Assembly: GCA_005223375.1 (NCBI GenBank)
Contig: RXOD01004497.1
Location: 1-21,464, forward strand
DNA length: 21,464 nucleotides
Source: Amoebophrya sp. AT5.2
Taxonomy: Eukaryota > Sar > Dinophyceae > Syndiniales > Amoebophryaceae
Reading direction: 5' to 3'
In this document: positions 9,270 to 18,557 of the stretch, piece by piece
Layout of the letters: the number at the start of each line of letters is the position of its first letter
Numbering within the stretch: position 1 is the first letter of the stretch
Notes under the pieces: generated by a model
The model's input: the letters and a program-made list of their open reading frames with translations, nothing else
Databases searched by the model: none
Told to the model about the DNA's origin: nothing
Translations under genes and position numbers: made by a program

Positions 9270-9321
9270 TACTAACTTGCATTGATATTGAAGTACAACT
9301 ACAAGTACCTCTACTTCACAG
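9270..9321 (+). promoter_or_regulatory. Branch point and 3' splice site in the helicase 5' leader
   Basis: TACTAAC (9270-9276) is the optimal branch-point sequence of yeast-type introns. TACTTCACAG, a pyrimidine-containing acceptor, ends at 9321. This leaves a 28-nt leader before the ATG at 9350. With no clear donor nearby, it may accept a spliced leader in trans or end a 5'-UTR intron. Confidence 0.45.
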
Positions 9322-9349
9322 CTCTGACCACTTGTATGTATAAGAAATC

Positions 9350-12300
9350 ATGGCTGCTGGGAAGAAGGGCTTAGTTGTGGTCCGTAAGGAGCACAAAAAG
9401 CCAGAGAAGACGCCGGCGCAAAGCAGCTCAAAGTCCAAAGCCGCAGCGGACCCGTCTGCTGCAGCAGCAAGAAAAGGGGATGGGAAAGCTGCCGCAGGCC
9501 CAAATTCGAATGCCCCCAGCGCGAAGGGGAAAGCCAAAGGAAAAGGAAAAACTGCTGCAGCCTCCGACGGAAAGAAGGGTAAGGGACATGGAAAGATAAA
9601 GGGGAGCAAGGGGGATGGCAAATCCAAATCCTCCAAGTCCTCGAAGAAGGGTCAGGGGAAGGGGAAGGGTCCGCGCACCAATTCAGAAGGCGCAACAGCC
9701 GGTGGAAAGGGAAATGCGATTAAGGACAGTAGCGCCACGGGCGAAGACGACGAGCAGGGTAAGAAAAGGAAGGTCAAACCGGGCTCCTTCGAGAGTTTTG
9801 GCCTGCACCCGATTCTCAATCGCGCGATTATGAAGCTAGGCTACAAGATGCCCACGCCAATCCAGAGAAAGTGTATTCCACACGTCATGGCCGGCCGAGA
9901 CGTCATTGGAATGGCGCGCACTGGCTCCGGAAAGGTACTTTCGCTTTTCATCCGAAGAAGCAGTTGTACGGTCTAGCTTTAAAGTCGCATCACGGTCATT
10001 CTCGAACCCCTACTTGTGTAATTCTTCTTCGTGCCGATAACCACATCTTTCACAGATGGATCTAGTTTATCAAAACCAATAAAACAGACCGCCGCGTTTC
10101 TTCTGCCGGCCCTGCACAAGCTCGAGTTAACCCACTCCACTACGGTTGGTGTCCGCGCACTCATTCTCTCCCCAACGCGTGAGCTCGCCATGCAGTCTTC
10201 GAAAGCTTGTAAGCAGCTGAATGCGAACGGCGGGGACCTCCGCATCTGCCTTCTCGTTGGTGGCCAGGCTATGGAAGCCCAGTTCGATCGGTTGGCTCAG
10301 AACCCGGACGTCGTGTTTGCGACTCCGGGTCGTTTGGTCCACCACATGGTGGAGGCGGAGCTGTCTCTCGCGCGGGTGCAGACGCTGATTTTCGACGAGG
10401 CGGACCGTTTGTTCGAACTCGGATTCTCGGAGCAGATCCACAAGATTATGGATGCCTGCCCGGCCAGCCGGCAGTGCCTGCTTTTCTCGGCGACGCTGCC
10501 GAGCCAGGTGCTTCAGTTCTCGCGTCTGGGCATGCGCGACCCGGAGGTTGTGCGGCTGGACGTGGAAACGAGTCTGAGCGAGAGCCTGGAGCTGGAGTTT
10601 TTGTACGTGCGGAAAGAAGAAAAAGTGGCGGCGGCATTGCATATGCTGCGAAAGCACTTGCAGGTGGTCGAGGGGAAGGATGGCGGCGTGGCGAACCCGA
10701 ACTCTGCATCGGGCAATAAGGCAGTTGGAACGTTTACGTTGTCCGCAAAAGGCAAGGGAAAAGGCAAGGGAAAAGGCAAGACGGCGCTCGACAAAGACCA
10801 GAACAGCGGCGCGGCCTCAACCGCCGCGACCAACAGGAAAAAGTCCCGCGGCGTCGTTTTCTTCGTGGCGACGCGTCATCACGTGGAGTTCTTCGCGTCG
10901 CTGTTCAAGCGCGCCGGCGGCATCCCCAACATCAGTGTTGTGTACGGGAATATGGACCAGGCTGCCCGAAACGAGCAGGTGGCGCGCTTCCACAAACAGC
11001 GCGGCGTTTTGATCACCACCGACGTTGCGGCGCGTGGTATCGACATTCCTTTACTGGACTCCGTCATCAACTACGACTTTCCGGCGAGCGCGAAGCTGTT
11101 TGTCCACCGGGCGGGGCGAACTGCGCGTGCGGGGGAGAAGGGCCTGTGCTCGAGTTTGGTGGGCAAGGACGATTTGCCGTACTGCATGGAGCTGCTGTTG
11201 TTTTTGGGAAGGAAGGTGCGCGTGCCATCGGGGAATGCGCTCGCGTCTGAAAGTACGACTGCACCGGGTGTAGCGATGCTCGAGAACGAGGGTGAGGGAA
11301 CAAAGGCGGGTGGAGATGGGGTAGCTGCAACCACAAAGGAAACTGCAGGAAGCGCCGATGAGACGAAGGAGGAACAAGACACGAAGAAAGTTTCCGCCAA
11401 CGACGGGATTCTAGGTTCCGTCCCCGAATTACAGGCGGAGGTCGAGGAGCTGATGCGGTTATTTGCGTCCAACGATCCGGGGAACGACCTTGTGACCCTC
11501 TCCAAGTCTATGACCGCGAGTTACATACAGTACTTTAAGACCCGGCCGGCGGCCTCCAAGCAGTCGGTGCGCCGTGCGCGCGAGTTGCTCGCGGAAATCG
11601 GCGGTCCACAGAGAATGCAGTCTTTGATCCACCCGAGCTACGTATTGAGCGCGAGCACGAGTTCAAAAGCCGAACCGGGCGGCGCTGGTTCAAAAGCAGC
11701 TGGTCAAAGACTCAAAAAGGACCCCATTCTGGCCAAAGTGGTGAAGGGCCTGAAGACAACTGCAGCAAGCAGCAACCTATCGCGCAGTACCACCACGGCA
11801 TCTGCAATTACGAAGACGGATACAACCGCATCCGCAGGCAGCAACAGCGTCGCGAATCTGCGCGCGGGTCTGCGGGACTACCGCCCGAGCAACGTCATCG
11901 CGGAAAACAACAAACGGCAGATGTATTCCGCTGTGTCGACGGGTGCCATCGCCGGGATGAAAAACATGCTGTCGGAGAAACGAGAGTTCGACGACGGCTG
12001 CGTCAAACTGCGCGAATCATTGATCCAGAAGGAGGAAGTCAGTAGAGAGGAGGAGGAACAATTGAGGAAGGTGGGAGGACTATCCGCCGCGGCCGCAAGT
12101 GGGGACGCAGGTTCGGCGACGACGAGAGCGAAGCGTTCGCGTGACGCTGCGAATGAGGACGAAAGTGCTGGTGAAGAGGAGCACGGCAAGAAGCTGTCGA
12201 AAGCTGCGCGGAGAGAGCTGCTGAAGAAGCAGAAAATTCCTGCAGGAAGCGTTGGCGCGGAGAAGAAACAAGAAGTCGTGCAGACTGTCGCGGGCGTGGT

Positions 12301-13658
12301 CGACAACGAGGATTCAGACGCTGACGAGTGGAATATTCAGGTCGGCGACTACGAGGGCGAGAAAGACACGCAAACCAACGCGTCCAAAGCTTCCGCAAAA
12401 TCGTCTTCAAAACTTTCTCTCCCGAGCCGCGCGCAACAGAAGCGAGAGGAGACAGGCGATGTCGGCGAGGACATCTTCCGGCGGGCGGAAAGCGGGTTCA
12501 AGGACGAAAACTTCTTCCTGTCGACGGATCGCACTATCGAGGAAGACGCAAAGGATCGCGGTTTGGACCTGGATAGGTATGAGCTCAACATCTTGGGCGA
12601 TGACGGAAAGGAGCTGCAGAAACAGCAGTTCGTGAGGAGGTGGGACGCGAAGAAAAAAAAGTACCTGCAGGTGAAGATTGGTGCGGACGGCAAGGCAGTG
12701 CGGGAAAAGAACAGGAGAAACGAAGCGGGAGCGAGGGTAAGTATATTAATGTTTAGTTTGACGAGCATGCCCTTTGGACAGTTGGATTTCTCTTACTAGT
12801 GACAGACAGAGGCGAAAAAAAACAGAGGCAAGAACAAAGCTCTCCACCATATGGAGAAGTTCACCACAATTTCACTTCCACAACAGGTAAGCGGCGACGC
12901 CAAGCGGACAGATCTCTACGCTAAGTGGTCAAAGAACCACAAGCAACGCATCCAGCAGGTTGGTGAGCTCGAGAACAGCAACGCGGCGTTGAGCTTCCTC
13001 GCAAGCAAGAAAGGTATCTACTTCGTGTCTTTGTTTTTCGAAGGAACGGCCTCTCACGATGGATGTCATCTTTGACGAGGACGAGCGATAGCCTCGCACT
13101 CGTTTTCGCAATAGCACACTACATAATCGTAAACCTATACAAAAGCTAGCTACAACTAAACTTGTTGTTCCGATTGGCTCCACAGGTGGCGCGTCTGCAG
13201 ACGCCGGCGATGACGACGGCGCGGCTGCGGGTGCCGTCGAATTCGACGAGGACGGTAACGCGACTACGAAGAAGCCGATTGTGCCCTTCTTCGGAGAGGT
13301 GGACAAAAAGTACCTCACGAACAAGCAGAAACGAAGACTCGCGAAGCAGGAAAAGGCAGCGGCCAACCCAGTCACGCACGGCGACGTGAAGTCGGGCGAC
13401 AGCGTAACGAGAAGTGCAGCAGACATCAAGAAGTTGAGGAAGCGGCAAGACGATATGAGGATGAAGCAGGATAAGGGATACAGGGAGAAGCGGATCGCGA
13501 CCATCAAGGCGGCTTACTGGGAACGACAGGAAGAGAAGATAAAGGCAAAGCAGGCACGCCCAAGAACGTTTTCGATTTGGACGGGTGGAACGAAAGAGCT
13601 GACCAAAAAGCAGCAGAAGAAAAAAGACGGAAGAAGAAGGCGCGGGGTGCCGTTGTGA
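9350..13658 (+). CDS. DBP10: DEAD-box ATP-dependent RNA helicase, Dbp10/DDX54 family (four exons)
   Basis: Exons 9350-9934, 10088-12736, 12806-13013 and 13186-13658 join in frame to give 1304 residues, longer than yeast Dbp10 (about 1000) or human DDX54 (about 880). Order: a Lys/Gly/Ser-rich basic tail (1-140); Q motif region with TPIQRK; motif I ARTGSGKT (189-196, split by intron 1); PTREL at 224-228; DEAD at 298-301; SAT at 329-331; a GKGKGK-rich insert near 415; RGVVFF (motif IV); ARGID at 510-514; HRAGR at 535-539; a long divergent linker; and a DBP10CT domain (about 1015-1110) with LDRYELNIL, RRWDAKKKKYLQV and, in exon 3, DLYAKW. The family acts in the nucleolus in 60S subunit assembly, remodelling pre-rRNA by ATP-dependent RNA unwinding. 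All catalytic motifs are intact. The C-terminal end (exon 4) is basic and helical with an ARPR motif, as in fungal homologues. Confidence 0.95.
9935..10087 (+). other. Intron 1 of the DBP10 gene
   Basis: GT-AG, 153 nt, phase 0. It splits Walker A (motif I) between its Lys and Thr: exon 1 ends GSGK, exon 2 starts TAAFLLPAL, which restores the family sequence exactly. The acceptor used (AATAAAACAG) has no pyrimidine tract. A better-looking site (CATCTTTCACAG, ending 10055) lies 32 nt upstream and would shift the frame. Confidence 0.92.
10747..10780 (+). repeat. 12-nt tandem repeat coding for GKGK in the helicase
   Basis: The unit AAAAGGCAAGGG is repeated about 2.8 times and encodes a Gly-Lys alternation. 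It lies in an insert between the DEAD-side core and motif IV (RGVVFF) of the DBP10-type helicase. Confidence 0.8.
12737..12805 (+). other. Intron 2 of the DBP10 gene
   Basis: GT-AG, 69 nt, phase 0, with consensus donor GTAAGT and acceptor GTGACAG. It lies within the DBP10CT domain. The downstream frame continues into a DLYAKW motif expected for the family. A second CAG four bases later would break the frame. Confidence 0.8.
13014..13185 (+). other. Intron 3 of the DBP10 gene
   Basis: GT-AG, 172 nt, phase 1. The donor is AAAG/GTATCT and the acceptor GGCTCCACAG, with ACTAAA at 13155-13160 as a likely branch point. Joining rebuilds a Gly codon and keeps the basic C-terminal frame open. Confidence 0.75.
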
Positions 13659-14040
13659 GTAAGCAGATTCGAGTTGCTCGTGATATGCGGATATCGGTCG
13701 ATGCTTTGAGAAATTCAGTTCGCCACAAAAGGGGAGTTGAAACTTTGACGTCGATGCAAAAAATTGCTCACACATTTAAAGGCGTCCAAAAGCAGTTCCG
13801 GAATCAGTCGATCTGATGCAGTCGTGAAATCTGCTGCTCAACAGCTTCAGCAAGTTGGATCACTCATGGACCAACTTTGTTCAACAACCCCGCTCCTTCT
13901 GTTTTCACGTTGATGAAGTAGATTACGAGCTTCGCATTGTTCTTTGCCTTGCAGTGGATTTATCTTCAGCTCGCGGTAGTTGCGCATACGTGTGAACTGG
14001 CACGGTAATTTGTAAGTACACAACGTTTTCATCGAAGAAG
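13659..14040 (+). other. Short intergenic region between DBP10 and the dsRBD-like gene
   Basis: About 380 nt with no gene. Two pyrimidine-CAG sites end at 13954 (TCTTTGCCTTGCAG) and 13969 (TTTATCTTCAG), 71-86 nt before the next ATG, and may be leader splice acceptors. I see no terminator or polyadenylation signal that I can name with confidence. Confidence 0.4.
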
Positions 14041-15506
14041 ATGAACACGAGTTCTATGTCTGCGGTGTGGGGCGGAACGAATGGCGATCCCGTCACTCGG
14101 CTCAAGGAGCGCGGCGACAAGTTACAAGCGCAGTTGGTGTACGAGACCGACGCTGCGCGAGATGACAATAAATTTCTCACTCGCGTCACCTGCGCGCCGC
14201 TCCGCATCGACAAAATACCGGGCGCAGTGTCGAACACAGCGAAGGAGGCAAAAAAATCCGCCGCCGCAGAGGCTCTCCGCTACCTGGACGGGGCTAGCCA
14301 GCACACCATTCAGGACAGTGCTTTCTCTTTCGGGGCAGGAGGAAATGCGAAAAAGACCATTTATTTTTGCTCCGTCAAGGGAAGTGGCGTGACAGCGACG
14401 TCGAGAGTCTGGTACGACGCCAAAAAAGAAGCGAAAGCGGCGGCGGCGCTGTGGGCAGTAGACCCAAACTGCACGATGCTGGTGCGCTTTTTTATCCCCT
14501 TCGTAGATAGGAAGTCGCATGCTGCATCAAGTTTGAGGATTGATTCACTGACATCTTCATGTGTTGTGTGGTCTTCCTATTCCATCGTCTGTCAACAGCA
14601 TGTTCTGAACGCAATGCCTTTCAGGATGCCTCCTCCCCTGTTCCGCGCGACGTCTTGGAGGGCAAGGATTGGGTTTCGCTGCTGAACGAGAAGCTGCAGA
14701 AAGAATTGAAGTCTTCCTTTACCGGTGTCAAGTACGAGTTCGAGGAAAAAACAGTTGGAGGCCCAGACAGCGGGGCGAAAGGGACGGAATTTGGAAGCAC
14801 GAACACGTCAATTGTGGACTCCTTCATCAGCTCTGAGCTCCCGCCCGAGCGCGTCCAGGAGCTAAAGAAGCGATCAGTGCTGTTGAACGAGTCTGGCATT
14901 TTTGCCGCTGCAGGAACCTTGTGCAAAAAAAAGGCTGCGAAACAAGCGTCGACAGCAACGGCCCCGAGTGAAGGAAATTTCATGAAGCTGACGGAGGATA
15001 TTTTGAGGAAGCACGGGGACATGCCGGGGCCGCAGGAAAATCCACTGCGCCCCTTTACTGCAGCGCGGGGTGCCGACGCTGAAAAAATGCGCTCCGGCAT
15101 TGTTGACGACAGTGACATCGCTCGAAGCAACTTCAATGGCGAAAGTAGCAATGGTGCCATTGACAACAAAGACGATGACGCGGACTTTCAGTCACTACCG
15201 GATTTGAGCGCGCCGGCGAGCGGCCTGGGGGTCCGTAGCGAACTACCCGCAAATGCAGAGGAACCGTTTGTGTCTGATCTGCTGGAGAATTTGGACAAAC
15301 TGCATGCAGAGCCGGACCTCTCCTCCATCCATGAAGATGAACCCGCTGTCGATACGAGGCGAAAGAACCATGACGATAGGTTGCTTGGCGCATCGGACCT
15401 CAGAGTGGAGTCAGCAGACAGCAGTGAGGATGGAACGAAGAAGATCAAGCTAGAAGTGAGCGTCCGGATTGAACAGGGAACTTGTAAACAGGAGGGCGGG
15501 GGGTGA
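14041..15506 (+). CDS. Protein with tandem degenerate double-stranded-RNA-binding-like folds (two exons)
   Basis: Exons 14041-14481 and 14625-15506 join in phase 0 to give 440 residues, ending in TGA. Residues about 16-83 read like a dsRBD: helix DPVTRLKER, strand LVYE, strand FLTRVT, then the hallmark C-terminal helix EAKKSAAAEALRYL. Residues about 106-140 look like the second half of another copy, ending KKEAKAAAALWAV. Residues about 162-260 start with WVSLLNEKLQKEL, a very dsRBD-like first helix, followed by VKYEFEE, an insert of some 50 residues, and CKKKAAKQASTATA. The Lys-Lys/Ala-rich second helix is the part that contacts the RNA backbone in the family. The C-terminal 180 residues are acidic and look disordered. 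No deaminase, RNase III or helicase domain is present, so the protein may be an RNA-binding adaptor. The family call comes from pattern recognition only. Confidence 0.7.
14482..14624 (+). other. Intron in the dsRBD-like gene
   Basis: GT-AG, 143 nt, phase 0. The donor is GATGCTG/GTGCGC, a weak +3 to +6 match, and the acceptor is TGCCTTTCAG. It lies between the second and third dsRBD-like segments. Reading through it gives protein of unlike composition and soon a stop, and splicing restores the dsRBD-like frame. Confidence 0.75.
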
Positions 15507-15912
15507 CAGGCCGAGGCCGTGACTATCTTCTTTAAAATATACGTTTGAGAATCGATGTCAATTGCGGGTCGAGATGAAATTGGGAAATGAAAGTCTGTTA
15601 CCGTTTCTCGCAAAGTGGGATCGCAACTCATTCACTTTAGTGAGGCTAGACAATGCCTCAAGAAATCCCACGAGCCTCATTGATAACCGCCAAAAAGCAA
15701 GAACTTCAAACTTTTGCTTTTACGCCCAATGGACCAAAAAACGCTTTCACTTTATTATTTCTATCGTGATCAAGGTCAAACAACGAGTGTCGGTTGGTTT
15801 TGCGATCAATCTTGCATTGCTCACGACGACTTCTGCGTATAGTAGGCTTCCTGTACACGTTTTCGTGTCGTTCTTTGCCAAGGAGACTCTCGGTCCGCGG
15901 TCGTGTGATTTT

Positions 15913-15952
15913 GTGCGTATAACTACGGTCCTCGGTCGTGCGTATAACTACG
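15913..15952 (+). repeat. 15-nt direct repeat, two copies
   Basis: GTGCGTATAACTACG occurs at 15913-15927 and again at 15938-15952, separated by 10 nt. A third partial copy (GTGCGTAA) starts at 15956, and CGGTCGTG precedes each neighbourhood. It lies in non-coding sequence. Confidence 0.85.
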
Positions 15953-16377
15953 ATCGTGCGTAATCGTGATTGTGGATTTTCCCCCTAACCGATGCCTTGG
16001 TTTTCTGCGGATTGAGTCCATCACCGTGCCCCACTCTCTCTCTCTTTCTCTGAGCCAGTTCTTCCGTGAAGAAAAAAGCCAATTCTTCACCTGCGTCGCG
16101 TCTTACTCTTTGTCGTCGTCAATCGGTTTCGTCTTCGTGTACCGATTTCCGTGCCATGACGAGGTAGTTCAAGAAAATCAATGACAATGCATTAACATCA
16201 CATATGAATAATCATTCGCAGCGGCCCATGCATCAACATAAATTCGTATTTCGTAGCCCGGACAAAATCACTGAAAATGCTACGTGCGTCTATTGGCGTG
16301 CTGTAGCCGCATAGTACTGATCGTATGATCAACATTTTCTAGCGGCATCCCCGCACAGCCACCTCATTTATTTTTAC

Positions 16378-16387
16378 TATAAATATA
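16378..16387 (+). promoter_or_regulatory. TATA-like element upstream of the kinase-PH gene
   Basis: TATAAATATA lies 63 nt before the kinase start codon and is followed by a pyrimidine-rich initiator-like stretch. It is a good match to a canonical TATA box, but the intergenic DNA is AT-rich and the lineage may not use TATA boxes, so function is uncertain. Confidence 0.3.
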
Positions 16388-16450
16388 TTCACATCGTTAC
16401 TACTTTCACTTTGCTTTTGCTACCGCAAGCCGCGACAGCCTCCGCCCAGC

Positions 16451-18557
16451 ATGCCGCCGAAAGCGAAGACGCAGATGATTCTCGGGAGGTACGAGATGCT
16501 CCAGGGAAAGCCGGGGTTTCTCGGGGAGGGGTCGTTTTCCTTCGTGCAGAAGGGCACCGACACGCAGACCGGCATGGTCGTCGCGGTGAAGGCGTTCAAG
16601 ATGGACGTGTGGGCGAAAAACCCCGCGCTGAACCTGGAGAAGTTCCAGAAGCAGATTGACATCATCAACCTGCTGCTCCAGCCGGTGGACCCGAACCAGA
16701 TCAAGTACGACTACCTGAAGCACCCTTTGTTCTGGCAGGTGTCGCCGAAGAAGGCGTTTTTGGAGATGTGTGCGTATTCCACACAGGCGGACGGGCGGCC
16801 CGGTTTGGACGCGAAGGACGGCGTGGTGTACTTGATTACGGAGAAGGCGGACTATTCGATGAAGGACATGATCGAGGAGCACCAGAAGAACAACGAGCCT
16901 TTCCCAAAAGACGTGGTCGCGCAGCTGTGCAAGGCGATGATCATCTCGATGGGGATTCTGCACGCGAAGGGCCTGACCCACTTGGACATGAAACCGGAGA
17001 ACATCATGCGGTCGGGCGACAGCTGGAAGATCATCGACGTGGACGGGTGCACGGAGATCGACTACAAGCTCTACCCCGGCGACGCCTCCGTGGCGTTCTC
17101 GCCCATCTACTGCGCGCCGGAGTGGGCCAACTTTCTGGTGGACCCGCCCGGCGAGTTTTTGCCGATCGTGGACAAGCTGGACGTGTGGAGCACGGGGGTG
17201 TCGCTGCTCGAACTAGTGATGCTGGACGTCCTAATGAAGAACATCTTCAAGGAGATCATGCGCACGTGCGGGGACCCGAACCAGTGCACGTTCCAGTTTC
17301 TGGCCTGGGTGGCGAACCCACAGAATCCGGTACCGGTCAACGACGCAGTCCTCAACTTCGACCCGCAGTACATCGATCTCGTCCTCAACAGAATGTGCGC
17401 GAAGTCGCCGTCGCAGAGGTACCATTTTATTTAATTTCCAGAACCAAAAGAGCCATGCACATGCGCATGCTCACTCCCATCAACTTCAAAAACCACGTAG
17501 TTGCGCGAAAACCATCAAAGCCTGAAGGTTTTTTATATCTTAAAAATCACCATCAAACAGGCCCTCCTTGGCCCAGTGCATGTCGCATCCGTTCATTGCG
17601 AACGTGGAGGTGCCGGGGCTCGACATCCCTACCGTGAACGCGAATCCGGCCCACCTCGGCGGCGCCAACGCCGAGAAGATCAAAACGAACCGGGAGCAAA
17701 GGTTGATCGATTCCGAGGTGGAGAAGCCGCCCATGATGAAGGGCGTGTTGTGGAAGCTTAATTCCGACGGCGACAAGCTGAACAAGGACCACTGGCTCCT
17801 CCGCGACATGTGGCTCAGTAACAACGGCAACCTCTGCTACTTCTCGCAGAAGCAGGCGAAGCGGCTGATTTTGATGGACCGGCAGCACTTGTGCACCTCC
17901 ACCCTCGGCGGCATTCCCGACGGGGAGTGCGCGCGGCCGAACGCGTGGTACCTCGATTGCAGCACGCAGGGCCAGGAGCACGAGACGCACTTCTTCGCGT
18001 GCGAGAATCAGCAGGACACTCAGCAGTGGGGCGCGGTGCTGGAGTACGTGATTCATAACCCGGACGCGGTTGGAGCCCTGGACGCGGCATTCAAAGCCCA
18101 GCTGGGCATCCAGAGCGACTTCAAGGATTTCCGGATGATGATCCGAAACCGGAGGGACAAAACCACGAACAAGGACGACTTCAAGCCGGTGTACGAGGCG
18201 CAACTGTGGAAGCTGAACCACGACGGGGACCCCCACAAGCCGACGGACTGGGTGCAGCGGAGGATGTGGCTCGCGAAGAACGGCTCCTTCTGCTACCACT
18301 CGGCCAAAGACGACAAGGACATGATGTACTACCGCCCCGACGACATTCGCTACATCCAGTACAGGAGATTGTACGATACAGAAGCGTGCCGCCCGTTCTC
18401 GTTCGAGCTTACTCCGCGAGCGCTGGACGGAATCGAGTACTCGCCGGGAATATTTGCAGCCGAGGAAGAACAGGTGCAAACGATCATCCTGGGGTGTATC
18501 GAGAGGTATCAGAAAATTAAAGAGGAAAAGGAGAAAAACAAACGGAAGGGAAAGTGA
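16451..18557 (+). CDS. Protein kinase fused to two PH domains (two exons)
   Basis: Exons 16451-17418 and 17561-18557 join in phase 2 to give 654 residues. The kinase domain (about 13-334) has glycine loop LGEGSFSFV (24-32), ATP-binding Lys47 in VAVK, catalytic HLDMKPEN (177-184, keeping Asp179, Lys181 and Asn184), DVDG at 196-199 where most kinases have DFG, CAPE (221-224), DVWSTG (244-249), and a C-lobe end that reads SQRPSLAQCMSHPF only after splicing. Two PH domains follow at about 382-490 and 532-636, each with LWKLN, DGD, an Arg-x-Met-Trp-Leu strand and NG-x-x-CY. PH folds commonly bind phosphoinositides, so membrane recruitment of the kinase is likely. A basic Lys/Glu tail ends the protein. 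The subfamily is not one I can name; calcium/AGC-like and alveolate-specific groups are possible. Most catalytic residues are present, so it is probably active. Confidence 0.9.
17419..17560 (+). other. Intron in the kinase-PH gene
   Basis: GT-AG, 142 nt, phase 2. The donor is CAGAG/GTACCA and the acceptor CATCAAACAG, purine-rich with no clear pyrimidine tract. Splicing rebuilds an Arg codon and completes the kinase C-lobe (SQR plus PSLAQ). Without splicing the frame stops four codons later. Confidence 0.9.

Larger units (their letters stand above)
8429..9349 (+). other. Intergenic region with a tandem duplication and a GATC-dense block
   Basis: About 920 nt without a supported gene. It contains a diverged two-copy repeat (8520-8875), then a block very rich in GATC and short palindromes (8932-9163), then splice-type signals leading into the helicase gene: TACTAAC at 9270-9276 and TACTTCACAG ending at 9321. 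Frames here are short and lack protein-like composition. Confidence 0.55.
15507..16450 (+). other. Intergenic region upstream of the kinase-PH gene
   Basis: About 940 nt of AT-rich sequence. The open stretch at 15574-15963 (about 130 residues, one hydrophobic patch) has no recognisable motif, and I do not call it a gene. Contents: a 15-nt direct repeat (15913-15952), a CT-rich tract followed by CAG (16031-16060), an inverted repeat TGATC-GTAT-GATCA (16318-16331), a TATA-like box (16378-16387), and candidate acceptors ending at 16429, 16438 and 16449 just before the ATG at 16451. Confidence 0.45.

Noticed and set aside
14098..14106. CGGCTCAAG, similar to the 3' end of the dinoflagellate spliced leader
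   Set aside because: Only nine bases, one of them mismatched, and inside the coding sequence of the dsRBD-like protein. No leader gene or donor is attached.
15574..15963. Possible 130-residue gene between the dsRBD-like and kinase genes
   Set aside because: AT-rich, no family resemblance, and its end runs into a 15-nt direct repeat. It is more likely a chance frame in 3' or intergenic DNA.
16768..17637. 289-residue plus-strand frame overlapping the kinase
   Set aside because: It is out of phase with the kinase and runs through the intron. Its composition (Arg/Gly/His-rich) is typical of an off-frame reading.
17553..18479. 308-residue minus-strand open frame opposite the PH domains
   Set aside because: The plus strand carries unmistakable kinase and PH motifs. 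The reverse frame is an antisense shadow with no start context or domain.
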